The notes beneath the pieces are model-generated. The model searched no databases. It had not been told where the DNA came from and saw nothing but the letters and a program-made list of their open reading frames with translations. DNA of 33,879 bases from a virus, in the IMG/VR virus record IMGVR_UViG_3300046501_000410, positions 1 to 33,879 of that record; one strand, 5' to 3'. Each line of letters begins with the position of its first letter. The first letter of the stretch is position 1. Below are positions 14,052 to 21,510 of the stretch, piece by piece. The position numbers were made by a program, and so were the translations under genes.

Positions 14052-14807
14052 ATGAAACTGAACATAACTTCGAACTTTGCGGACTTCGCCGAGCGCCTGG
14101 CGGGGCTGGGCCGCCAGGCGCCATTCGTCGCCGCCGTGTCGCTGACGCGCACCGCCAAGGACGTGCAGCTGGCCGAGCGTGAGGAGATAGTCCGCGCCTT
14201 TGACCGTCCGGTGCCATACACCTTGAACAGCACGTTCCTGAAGGCGGCCACCAAGAGCCACCTAGAGGCGAAGGTCTGGTTGAAGGACAATCCGTTTGGC
14301 AAGGGCACGCCGGCGGACCGCTACCTGGCGCCGCAGATCTTTGGCGGCCCGCGTCGCCTCAAGGGGATGGAGCGTGCGTTGGCCGCTGTCGGACTGCTGC
14401 CAGCCGGCCACTATGCCGTGCCGGCGGCCGGTGCGCAGATGGACGCGAACGGCAACGTGAAGCGCAGCCAGATCATTCAGATCATGTCGCAGCTCAAGGT
14501 GCAGGAGCGCGCCGGTTACCAGTCGCGTGCCACCGGCAGCGCGCGCTCACGTCGTACGGTGGCGAAGCAGGGCGTGACGTACTTCGCGTTGCCGCAACCG
14601 CGGCGTGGCCTGGCCGCCGGCATCTACATGAAGCGCCAGTTCGCGCACGGTTCGGCGATCAAGCCGGTCTTCATCTTCACCACGGCCATGCAGTACCAGA
14701 AGCGGCTGCGCTTCTTCGAAGTGGGCGACGAGACCGCGCGCCAGCGCTTCCCCGAGCATTTCCAGCAGGCGTGGGCGAAGGCGACGGCCGAGGCCAAGGT
14801 GGGTTGA
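14052..14807 (+). CDS. HK97-gp10-like phage protein (neck/tail-associated)
   Basis: ATG 14052 lies 6 bases after AGAGG and is preferred over ATG 14049; it yields 251 residues. The opening (MKLNITSNFADFAERLAGLG) and the block FDRPVPYTLNSTFLKAATKS resemble a group of phage proteins often annotated as tail, neck or HK97-gp10-like. Later blocks with AGHYAVP and a basic GSARSRR segment also fit. The function is uncertain. Its place before the terminase genes, just after the putative origin, is unlike the usual place of tail-completion proteins after the capsid gene. It opens the rightward late block. Confidence 0.6.
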   Translation: MKLNITSNFADFAERLAGLGRQAPFVAAVSLTRTAKDVQLAEREEIVRAFDRPVPYTLNSTFLKAATKSHLEAKVWLKDNPFGKGTPADRYLAPQIFGGPRRLKGMERALAAVGLLPAGHYAVPAAGAQMDANGNVKRSQIIQIMSQLKVQERAGYQSRATGSARSRRTVAKQGVTYFALPQPRRGLAAGIYMKRQFAHGSAIKPVFIFTTAMQYQKRLRFFEVGDETARQRFPEHFQQAWAKATAEAKVG

Positions 14808-14900
14808 CCGCCCCCACCCCCATCAAGGTACTTCCAGCGGGTCAGCTGGACGAGGGTGATTCAGACCCCGTCGAAACGCTAGTGGGTGCCGAAAACATTT

Positions 14901-14948
14901 CCTGACAACTTGCCTGACAACTACTGAGTACATGCCAAACCTGACAAC
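14901..14948 (+). repeat. Three direct CCTGACAAC repeats around the terminase small-subunit start
   Basis: CCTGACAAC occurs exactly at 14901-14909, 14913-14921 and 14940-14948. The third lies just inside the gene that starts at 14932. In lambda, terminase small-subunit binding sites (cosB R sites) lie directly upstream of nu1, so these may be packaging recognition sites. The preceding 90 bases hold only C-rich non-coding sequence. Confidence 0.55.
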
Positions 14949-15474
14949 AATTGCAAAGTGGGCCGAGTCGCTGGGGATCTCCCGCCAGCAAGGGTACACC
15001 GCCCTGGAGCGCTGCGAGATCCCCGTCACCGATGGGAAGGTGGACGCCGAGTACGCGACCATGCTGTATCACCGGAACACGCGGCCGCGCGCCAATTCGC
15101 GGCGCGACCAGGCCGAGACCTCGGCCCCCGGCAACCTGGGGAGCGCGCCGCAGCCGGACAACACGCCTAGCTACGAAAAGAGCCGCGCCAGACGGGAGGC
15201 GGCGGAGGCGGCGCAGGCCGAGATGAAGGCGGCGGATATGGCGGGCCTGTACCTGGTGAAAGAGGATGTCGATGCCGTGGCCTATGAGGTGGCGCGCGCC
15301 ATTCGGGACGGGCTGACGAACTGTGCGCGCCGAGTCGCCAGCGACGTGGCTGGCCGAAGTTCCGCGGAGGAGTGCGAGGAGATCATCGACCGGGAACATC
15401 GTGCCCTGCTGGAGAATATGGCGCTGACCTTCAAGGCTCGCCTGGGCGTGGTCGGGGGATCGGACAGCCAATGA
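14932..15474 (+). CDS. Terminase small subunit (DUF1441/Nu1-like)
   Basis: The protein has 180 residues. The N-terminal domain (TIAKWAESLGISRQQGYTAL, then a RCEIPVTDGKVD wing) is a winged-helix DNA-binding domain of the kind in Nu1 and DUF1441 proteins. A polar linker follows, then a helical region with an Ala/Glu-rich coiled coil (about residues 80-105) and a C-terminal helical part. It should recognise the packaging site and recruit the large subunit. The gene overlaps the large-subunit start by four bases. No good ribosome-binding site precedes the ATG, whose surroundings are occupied by the CCTGACAAC repeats. Confidence 0.82.
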   Translation: MPNLTTIAKWAESLGISRQQGYTALERCEIPVTDGKVDAEYATMLYHRNTRPRANSRRDQAETSAPGNLGSAPQPDNTPSYEKSRARREAAEAAQAEMKAADMAGLYLVKEDVDAVAYEVARAIRDGLTNCARRVASDVAGRSSAEECEEIIDREHRALLENMALTFKARLGVVGGSDSQ

Positions 15475-17516
15475 CGCCCGCCATCGCCATCGTCGCCGAC
15501 GCCTTTGCGCGTGGACTGGAGCCGGACCCGAACATGACCGTCGATGCGTGGAGCGAACGCTACATGGTCATCCCTAAATCGACCGGCGCTAATGAGTACG
15601 GCAAGTACCGCGTCTCGCGCACACCGCACGCGCGCCAGGTGATGCTGGCGCTTTCCGATAACCATCCTTGCAAGCGCGTGGCACTGATGGGCGCGTCCCA
15701 GATGCTCAAGACGCAGGTTGGCCTGAACTGGTTCTGCGCCAGCGTGCACCAGTCACCGTCGAACTTCCTCTGGATTCTGCCGACTGGCAAGCTGCAAAAG
15801 AGGACCAGCACCCGTATCGCCAAGACCATCGACGCGGTGCAGGAGGTGCGTGAGCGGGTGGCGGCGCCGCGCTCGCGCGACTCCGTCAACACGATGGATA
15901 CCAAGGAATACGTCGGCGGTGCGCTGACCATCGTCACGGCCGGCGCCGCCGCCAATCTGTCCGAGCTGCCGGCGCGCCGCGTGCTGTTCGATGAGGTGGA
16001 CCGCGCGGTGATGAACGTGGATGGCGAGGGTAGTCCCGTTGCGCTGGCCGAAGCGCGCCAGACGACATTCCAGCGCAATCGCAAGGCCTACTATCCCAGC
16101 TCGCCAACAATCGAGGACGAGTCGATCATCGCCGGCTTGTATGCGCAGGGCACGCAGCACGAGGCACTGGCCGACTGCGTGCATTGCGGCCATGCGCAGC
16201 CGCTGGTGTTCGAGCGCCTGCAGCTGGCGAGCGATGGTGTCACCGCGATGTATCCATGCGCCGAGTGCGGCGCCTTCATGTACGAATCAGACAAGACGCG
16301 CATGTTCGCGCGCGGCGCCTGGTCGGAGGGCGTCGTGGGCGACGGCGAGACGGAAAGCTTCACGATCAGTGGCATGTTCCTGCCGTACGGCTGGGTATCC
16401 TGGAGCGTGCTGATGACCGAGTATGCGGCCGCGAAGGCGGCGCTGGAGAAGGGTGACGACACGCTCATGATCACCTTCTACAACACGCGCCTGGCGCGCT
16501 GCTGGGCGCGCGCGAAGGAGAAGACCAAGCATGAGGAACTCATGGCGCGTGCTGGATCCTATCTGCTGGGTTGGGTGCCCCCTGAGGGGATGGTGTTGAC
16601 CGCCAGCTTCGACACGCAGAACGACCGCCTGGAGTTCAAAGTTGTCGCATGGGGTGAAGGCCTTGAGGGCTGGATTGTGGATTTCCAAGTGATCCATGGC
16701 GACCCTGCCGACGAGGCGACGTGGCGAAAGGCCGAGGCGCTGGTGAACGGGCGCTACCGCCATGCGTACGGCGAGCTACTTCGCATTGAGGCCACGTTCG
16801 TGGACTCGGGCGGCGCCCACACACAGGACGTCTACAACTTCACCTATGCCATGCGCAAGCGCGGCGTGCACGCCATCAAGGGCTCATCCAAACCTAACCG
16901 CCCGATCATCAGCAGCAAGCCCAGCCTAGTGGATATTACCGCCAAGGGAAAATCCGAGAAGCGCGGCGGCAAGCTGTGGTTCATCGGTACGGATACGGCG
17001 AAGGATTACTTGGCAAGCCGTTGGAAGCTTAGCGAAGGGGCCGGTGCTATCCACTTCCCCGGCAACCTGCCCGAAGACTATTACAAGCAGCTGACCGCCG
17101 AGTATCGGGTGACCAAGTACAAAGGTGGCCACCGGGTCAGCGTATGGGAAATGAAGAAGGGTGACCGCAACGAAGCTGGCGACCTGATGGTCTACAACTT
17201 GGCTGCTGCGCACCATTTGGGGTTGCATAGAAAAGGTGAAGCCTGGTGGCAGTCATTGCGCGAGAAGCTGAACCCGCGAAATATGGACATGTTCAAGTCG
17301 CTGGACTTGCCAGCCGTGCCGGATGTGCAGACGTCTGCACATACTCTGGGCGAGCAGAGGGAAGCGCGCCCGGAGCATGTCGAGATCCAACCCCGAATCG
17401 CGACGCCGCTGCCAACAGCGGTGGCAGTAGCTCAGGTTGTGGCGCCAGTTGTACCCGCGCGCCCGGCTTCAGGCGGGAAGATCTCGCTGTCTGGTCTGCG
17501 CAGGGGGATGCGATGA
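15471..17516 (+). CDS. Terminase large subunit, GpA family
   Basis: ATG 15471 (ATGA overlap with the small subunit) gives 681 residues, near lambda gpA in length. The ATPase has a degenerate Walker A, GASQMLKT (74-81), and Walker B, VLFDEVD, with Asp174-Glu175. Two CxxC pairs (Cys236/239 and Cys263/266) form the zinc-finger insert common in this family. The nuclease domain begins at SFDTQNDR with Asp381. The enzyme pumps DNA into the procapsid and cuts it at packaging. The C-terminal 60 residues are Pro/Ala/Val-rich, include the coding of a 16-bp palindrome (17325-17340), and look unstructured. The gene is ATGA-coupled to the Mor-like gene. Confidence 0.95.
   Translation: MTPAIAIVADAFARGLEPDPNMTVDAWSERYMVIPKSTGANEYGKYRVSRTPHARQVMLALSDNHPCKRVALMGASQMLKTQVGLNWFCASVHQSPSNFLWILPTGKLQKRTSTRIAKTIDAVQEVRERVAAPRSRDSVNTMDTKEYVGGALTIVTAGAAANLSELPARRVLFDEVDRAVMNVDGEGSPVALAEARQTTFQRNRKAYYPSSPTIEDESIIAGLYAQGTQHEALADCVHCGHAQPLVFERLQLASDGVTAMYPCAECGAFMYESDKTRMFARGAWSEGVVGDGETESFTISGMFLPYGWVSWSVLMTEYAAAKAALEKGDDTLMITFYNTRLARCWARAKEKTKHEELMARAGSYLLGWVPPEGMVLTASFDTQNDRLEFKVVAWGEGLEGWIVDFQVIHGDPADEATWRKAEALVNGRYRHAYGELLRIEATFVDSGGAHTQDVYNFTYAMRKRGVHAIKGSSKPNRPIISSKPSLVDITAKGKSEKRGGKLWFIGTDTAKDYLASRWKLSEGAGAIHFPGNLPEDYYKQLTAEYRVTKYKGGHRVSVWEMKKGDRNEAGDLMVYNLAAAHHLGLHRKGEAWWQSLREKLNPRNMDMFKSLDLPAVPDVQTSAHTLGEQREARPEHVEIQPRIATPLPTAVAVAQVVAPVVPARPASGGKISLSGLRRGMR
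17323..17342. repeat. 20-bp palindrome containing GTGCAGACGTCTGCAC, copy 2
   Basis: The 20 bases are perfectly self-complementary and include the same 16-mer as at 8688-8703. The site lies in the low-complexity C-terminal tail of the terminase large subunit, where coding constraint is probably weak. Confidence 0.7.
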
Positions 17517-17791
17517 GCGAAGACCCGAACCCCGACATCGTGGAAGTGATCTTGATGGCGTGCCAGGCTGGGGGCTTGTCATCCGATGCTGCGAGGACTA
17601 TCGAGTCGCGCATCCGTGCCGAATATGGGGGGCTTCGCGTGCGAATTCCAAAGCGCAAAAAACATCCATCGGAGCTGGAACGAAGTGAGGCGTTTCAGGA
17701 CGGCCTGACCGGAATGGCCACAGAGGAGTTAACTGCTAAGCACAATATCAGTCGAGCGACCCTGTACCGACTCATGAAGTCGAAGGCGTAA
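17513..17791 (+). CDS. Mor-like transcription activator
   Basis: ATG 17513 overlaps the terminase stop (ATGA) and gives 92 residues. The C-terminal half (RIPKRKKHPSELERSEAF, then ATEELTAKHNISRATLYRLM) matches the C-terminal HTH of the Mor/C family, which activates middle and late promoters in Mu-like phages. The N-terminal dimerisation part is short. Genes of this type are found between terminase and portal in other non-Mu phages, so the location is not unique. It could activate late transcription. The repeated element just after its stop (17792-17812) is worth testing as a binding site. Confidence 0.75.
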   Translation: MSEDPNPDIVEVILMACQAGGLSSDAARTIESRIRAEYGGLRVRIPKRKKHPSELERSEAFQDGLTGMATEELTAKHNISRATLYRLMKSKA

Positions 17792-17812
17792 CGTCTCAAA
17801 TTGCCCTGTTTT
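17792..17812. repeat. Intergenic repeat element, copy 1
   Basis: CGTCTCAAATTGCCCT followed by GTTTT is repeated with a single mismatch at 19707-19727. The copy begins one base after the Mor-like stop codon. It lacks the complementary right arm that the second copy has. Confidence 0.7.
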
Positions 17813-17831
17813 CAAGTTCGCTCACTCCATA

Positions 17832-17855
17832 GACTTCCCTGCAAAGGGGGAAGTC
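17832..17855 (+). promoter_or_regulatory. Hairpin over the ribosome-binding site of the DUF6148 gene
   Basis: GACTTCCC (17832-17839) pairs exactly with GGGAAGTC (17848-17855) over an 8-base loop. The ribosome-binding sequence AAGGGGG (17844-17850) is partly in the stem, seven bases before ATG 17858. Folding could limit translation of the next gene unless ribosomes or a protein open it. Confidence 0.6.
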
Positions 17856-17857
17856 AA

Positions 17858-18085
17858 ATGACCGGAATCACACTTGCACAAGCACAGGCCCAGCTGGAAT
17901 CGTACCTGGCTGCCGAGACTGCAGTTCTCGGCGGCCAAGCGTACGAAATCGCAGGACGCAAATTAACCCGCGCCGATCTGCGCACTATTCAGGCTGGCAT
18001 TGAGGCATGGAACGGCCGAGTAAAGGATCTATCCGGCACGGCGCGAGGCCGCCGTCGCAGCCGCACCGTGGTAGTGGGTGGTTGA
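17858..18085 (+). CDS. DUF6148 family head protein (gpW-position)
   Basis: ATG 17858, seven bases after AAGGGGG, gives 75 residues. The sequence (TGITLAQAQAQLESYLAAET, GQAYEIAGRKLTRADL and a basic C-terminal tail) matches DUF6148, a small phage protein found just before portal genes. That is the position of lambda gpW, the head-completion protein, so a head-related role is likely but inferred. The stop is immediately followed by the portal start at 18087. Confidence 0.8.
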   Translation: MTGITLAQAQAQLESYLAAETAVLGGQAYEIAGRKLTRADLRTIQAGIEAWNGRVKDLSGTARGRRRSRTVVVGG

Positions 18086-18086
18086 C

Positions 18087-19694
18087 ATGCGAAACATGCT
18101 CCCATTTATCGCGCCTCAGAACGCGCTGGACAAGGCCATCGCGTATATCGCCCCGCGTGTGGCGGCAAAGCGCATGGCCGCGCGCGCCACCATGGCGCTC
18201 GCTGGCGGCTATGCCGGCGCCAAGATCGACCGTGCTACCCTGAACCGCTGGCAACCGGGCGGCGGCTCGCCTACCACCGACATCATCCGTGACCTGCCCA
18301 TGCTGCGTGCCCGCAGCCGCGACCAGATGCGTAACGCGCCGCTCGCGCTCGGCGCGGTCAATACCCACGTCACCCATGTAGTCGGCACGGGCCTTTCCTA
18401 CACGCCCGCCATCGATGCCTCCTTCCTGGGCCTGACCGAAGAGGAGGGCGAGGCCTGGAGCGCTGACGTGAAGCGCAGGTTTGACACCTGGGCCGCGTCA
18501 ATGGACTGCGACCTCAGCCGGCGCTTGAATTTCTATGGTCTGCAGGAACTCGCTTTCCGTACTTCGCTGGAGAGTGGCGATGCAGTCGTCATCACGCCGC
18601 GCATTGCGCGCGCCGGTGGCCCGTTGCGCCTGGCGCTTCAACTGGTGGAGGCAGACCGGGTCTGCAATCCAGACGGCGGTCAGAATACCGCGACACTGAT
18701 CGACGGCGTGGAACTAGACGAGCGCACAGGTGAGTCCGTGGCGTTCCACGTCGCGCGCCAGCACCCAGGCGATGGCCTCCTCGGCAAAAACACGTGGGAC
18801 CGTGTGGTTGCGCGCGGCAGCAGCACCGGCCGCCGGAATGTGCTGCACATCTTCAAGCCACCAAGGCCTGGCCAGGTGCGCGGCGTTCCGCTAATCGCGC
18901 CTATCCTGGAGCCGCTCAAGCAGCTGCAGCGCTGGACGGACGCCGAGCTAAATGCGGCTGTGGTCAGCGGCATGTTCAGCGTGTTCGTCAAGATGGACCC
19001 GGAAGCGTTCGATGACCTGTTTGACGATGATGCGCAGAAAGCCATCGTCGAGAAGGCGGCCAGCTGGAGCGGTGAAATGGGATCCGGCCAGGCCGTGAAT
19101 CTGCTGCCCGGCGAGAGCATTGAATCACCAACGCCCGGCCGTCCGAATCCCGAGTTCGATCCGTTCTGGTCGGCCATCGTGCGGCAGATCGGCATGGCGC
19201 TCGATCTGCCGTTTGAAGTGCTGACCATGCACTTCCAGAGCAGTTACAGCGCGGCGCGCGCCGCGCTGCTGATGGCGTGGAAAGCATTCCGTGCGCGCCG
19301 CGATTTCCTGGCCACATATCTGTGCCAGCCAGTGCTCGAGCTGTGGCTGGCGGACGAGGTTGCAGAAGGGCGTATCAGCGCGCCCGGCTTCTTTGCGGAT
19401 GAGCTAGTGCGCGCCGCCTGGTGTGGTGCCATGTGGATCGGGGACGGCCCCGGCAGCATTGACCCAGCGCGGGAAGTGGACGCGGCGGAAAAGCGCGTGG
19501 ACATGGGCATCAGCACGCTGGAGGCTGAAAGCGTGCTGCACGATGGCGTGTCGTGGAAGCCGAAGCACGCGCAGCGTGTGAAGGAAGTCGCGGCGCTCAA
19601 GGCTGCCGGCATCTACTATCCGCCGGCTGGACGCGCTGCACTGCCTACACCTCAACCGGATGACGTCAGCGGGGTATCCACAGGAAACGAGTGA
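18087..19694 (+). CDS. Portal protein, lambda gpB family
   Basis: ATG 18087 lies one base after the upstream stop and gives 535 residues; an in-frame GTG at 18078 is possible. The sequence has lambda-type portal features. The early block RARSRDQMRNAPLALGAVNT is followed by a domain with LESGDAVV and VEADRVCNP. The region GVPLIAPILEPLKQLQRWTD is next, and DLPFEVLTMHFQSSYSAAR is a hallmark of this family. The portal forms the dodecameric ring at the capsid vertex through which DNA passes and to which the neck and tail attach. The C-terminal 30 residues are Pro-rich. Confidence 0.95.
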   Translation: MRNMLPFIAPQNALDKAIAYIAPRVAAKRMAARATMALAGGYAGAKIDRATLNRWQPGGGSPTTDIIRDLPMLRARSRDQMRNAPLALGAVNTHVTHVVGTGLSYTPAIDASFLGLTEEEGEAWSADVKRRFDTWAASMDCDLSRRLNFYGLQELAFRTSLESGDAVVITPRIARAGGPLRLALQLVEADRVCNPDGGQNTATLIDGVELDERTGESVAFHVARQHPGDGLLGKNTWDRVVARGSSTGRRNVLHIFKPPRPGQVRGVPLIAPILEPLKQLQRWTDAELNAAVVSGMFSVFVKMDPEAFDDLFDDDAQKAIVEKAASWSGEMGSGQAVNLLPGESIESPTPGRPNPEFDPFWSAIVRQIGMALDLPFEVLTMHFQSSYSAARAALLMAWKAFRARRDFLATYLCQPVLELWLADEVAEGRISAPGFFADELVRAAWCGAMWIGDGPGSIDPAREVDAAEKRVDMGISTLEAESVLHDGVSWKPKHAQRVKEVAALKAAGIYYPPAGRAALPTPQPDDVSGVSTGNE

Positions 19695-19702
19695 AGTCCT
19701 AT

Positions 19703-19738
19703 GGGTCGTCTCAAATTGCCCTATTTTTGAGACGACCC
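19703..19738. repeat. Intergenic hairpin with repeat element, copy 2
   Basis: GGGTCGTCTCAAA (19703-19715) and its exact complement (19726-19738) form a 13-bp stem with a 10-base loop. Its left arm and loop share CGTCTCAAATTGCCCT with 17792-17807. It lies in the 90-base gap between portal and protease. The five T at 19724-19728 lie in the loop and right arm, and none follow the stem, so it is not a standard terminator. Confidence 0.75.
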
Positions 19739-19784
19739 GATCGATAAAGTTGGTGAACCGAAACACACCAGCGCCTATCGATCG

Positions 19785-21101
19785 ATGAATATCCTTGATG
19801 TCCTGAACGGCCCCTGGGCCATCGAGCCAAGCCGCCTGCTTGAACTGCAGGCGATCTACGCCAGCCACTTCCACGGCGAGGCTATCGACATCGCCGCGGT
19901 CGAAAAGCGACTCGGCCGCCCATTGGCGAACGAGCAGCGCAGCTACGAGATTATCGACGGGGTCGCGGTGCTGGCCATCGAAGGTGTGCTGGCCAAGAAA
20001 ATGAACATGTTCAGCGAGATCTCTGGCGGCGCAAGCTACCAGAAGGCGCAAGCATCGTTGGACGCTGCGCTGGCCGATCCGGCCGTGCACAGCATCATCC
20101 TGTCGATCGACAGCCCAGGCGGCACGGTTGACGGCACCGAGTTGCTGGCCAATGACATCCGCGCCGCGCGCAGTACCAAGCCCATCGTCACCCTGGCCGG
20201 CGGCACCATCGCCAGCGCGGCGTACTGGGTTGGCAGCGCCGCGAGCGCCGTCTACATCGCGGACTCCACAACCAACGTCGGCTCCATCGGCGTTGTCACC
20301 TCGCATACCGACATCAGCGCGCAAGAAGCTGCTCGTGGCCGCAAGACCACAGAGCTCACGGCTGGCCGCTACAAGCGCATCGCCAGCCAATACGGCGAGC
20401 TGACGGACGAAGGCCGTGACAGCATCCAGGGACAACTGGACTACATGTACTCGCTGTTCGTCGGTGCAGTTGCTGAGAACCTCGGCGTAAGCGTGGAAAC
20501 CGTACTCAACGACATGGCCGACGGCCGCGTCTTCATCGGCCAGCAAGCAATCGATGCTGGCCTCGTGCACGGCATCACCACGCTGGACGCGCTGGTGCAG
20601 AAGCTCAATGCGGACCGATTCACCAGCCCCAACCAGACAGGCGCCGCCGTACGCGCTGTTCAACTTTTCAATCACCAAGGAGGAACCATGACGATCACCG
20701 CTGAGCAAGTTCTGGCGCAAACCCCGGCCGTAGCCGAACAATTCCGCGCTGAAGGCGCCGCCACCGAGCGCGCCCGCATTCAGGCAGTCGAAGCCCAGAG
20801 CATTCCAGGCCACGAAGCACTGATCGCGAGCATGAAATTCGACGGAAAGTCCAATGCAGGCGATGCAGCGATGGCGGTGCTGGCGGCCGAAAAGGCCGGC
20901 CGTGCGAAGCATGTCGCCGCCAATGCTGCTGACGCGCCCAATCCGCTGCCTCAGGCGCCGGCCGCTACCGTCCCACCAGCGGCGGCGAGCGCAGCTGAGC
21001 CGCCGTCGCGTGCGGATCTGGACGGCAAGGCGCGTGAGTACCAAGCAGCCCATCCCGGCACTTCGTATGTGGCCGCTTACAAAGCCGTCGGCGGCCAGTA
21101 A
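19785..21101 (+). CDS. S49 family head maturation protease fused to scaffold
   Basis: The protein has 438 residues. The N-terminal ~300 are a ClpP/SppA-like S49 domain with IDSPGGTVDG, the catalytic Ser144 in GGTIASAAYW and Lys197 in GRYKRIASQYG, the Ser-Lys dyad of lambda gpC-type proteases. The C-terminal 137 residues are the scaffold, rich in Ala, Pro, Glu and Gln. It should cleave scaffold and other procapsid proteins during maturation. A second start inside the gene (20688) makes the scaffold alone. The ATG at 19785 has no clear ribosome-binding site, and a strong hairpin lies upstream. Confidence 0.93.
   Translation: MNILDVLNGPWAIEPSRLLELQAIYASHFHGEAIDIAAVEKRLGRPLANEQRSYEIIDGVAVLAIEGVLAKKMNMFSEISGGASYQKAQASLDAALADPAVHSIILSIDSPGGTVDGTELLANDIRAARSTKPIVTLAGGTIASAAYWVGSAASAVYIADSTTNVGSIGVVTSHTDISAQEAARGRKTTELTAGRYKRIASQYGELTDEGRDSIQGQLDYMYSLFVGAVAENLGVSVETVLNDMADGRVFIGQQAIDAGLVHGITTLDALVQKLNADRFTSPNQTGAAVRAVQLFNHQGGTMTITAEQVLAQTPAVAEQFRAEGAATERARIQAVEAQSIPGHEALIASMKFDGKSNAGDAAMAVLAAEKAGRAKHVAANAADAPNPLPQAPAATVPPAAASAAEPPSRADLDGKAREYQAAHPGTSYVAAYKAVGGQ
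20688..21101 (+). CDS. Internal in-frame scaffold protein (Nu3-like)
   Basis: Within the protease gene and in the same frame (codon 302), ATG 20688 is preceded by the near-perfect ribosome-binding sequence AAGGAGG, 4 bases before the ATG. It is the best such signal in this region. The resulting 137-residue protein is helical and Ala-rich, with a long Pro/Ala linker and a C-terminal helix-turn (AREYQAAHPGTSYVAAYKAV). Lambda gene C/Nu3 has the same nested organisation, giving many scaffold copies per protease. Confidence 0.85.
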   Translation: MTITAEQVLAQTPAVAEQFRAEGAATERARIQAVEAQSIPGHEALIASMKFDGKSNAGDAAMAVLAAEKAGRAKHVAANAADAPNPLPQAPAATVPPAAASAAEPPSRADLDGKAREYQAAHPGTSYVAAYKAVGGQ

Positions 21102-21136
21102 GCCACGGTCTCTTTAACCCACTTCAAGGAATCCAT

Positions 21137-21475
21137 ATGGCAGCTAGTGCTACCAAAATTTTGACGCTGAGCGTCCTGGCTCAAGCCGCGCTGCAGCAGT
21201 GCCGTGCTGTCACGGCGACCGGTGCGTTGCCAGCCGCTGGCGCGCGCTGCGCCGGCTTTACCGACTTCGCCGCAGCCATTGGCGAGCGCGTGGGCTATTG
21301 CGCGCTCGGTACCACGGTTGTGGAAGCCGGCGCCGCCTTCCCAGCCGGTTCGGCGCTCGAGTTGGACGCTCAGGGCCGCGTCATCGCGCGTATTGCCGGC
21401 GTAACCGTTGCGCATGCCCTGGAAGCGGCCGGCGCCGTCGGTCAGCGCCTCGAAGCGCTGATTGTGCCGAACTGA
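21137..21475 (+). CDS. Head decoration protein (DUF2190-like)
   Basis: The protein has 112 residues starting MAASATKILTLSVLAQAAL. The short, beta-rich, Gly/Ala-rich sequence with a GTTVVEAGAAFPAGSALE segment fits the DUF2190 or capsid-cement group. Such proteins bind the mature capsid surface at three-fold positions and stabilise it. Its place between scaffold and major capsid equals that of lambda gpD. Binding mode is not evident from sequence. Confidence 0.8.
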   Translation: MAASATKILTLSVLAQAALQQCRAVTATGALPAAGARCAGFTDFAAAIGERVGYCALGTTVVEAGAAFPAGSALELDAQGRVIARIAGVTVAHALEAAGAVGQRLEALIVPN

Positions 21476-21510
21476 TCAGCATCCCCATCCAATACCCATA
21501 AGGAAACCAT

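Noticed and set aside
19404-21053. 549-codon minus-strand open frame
   Set aside because: It is antisense to the portal end and the S49 protease, whose catalytic motifs are intact; long antisense frames are common in GC-rich DNA.
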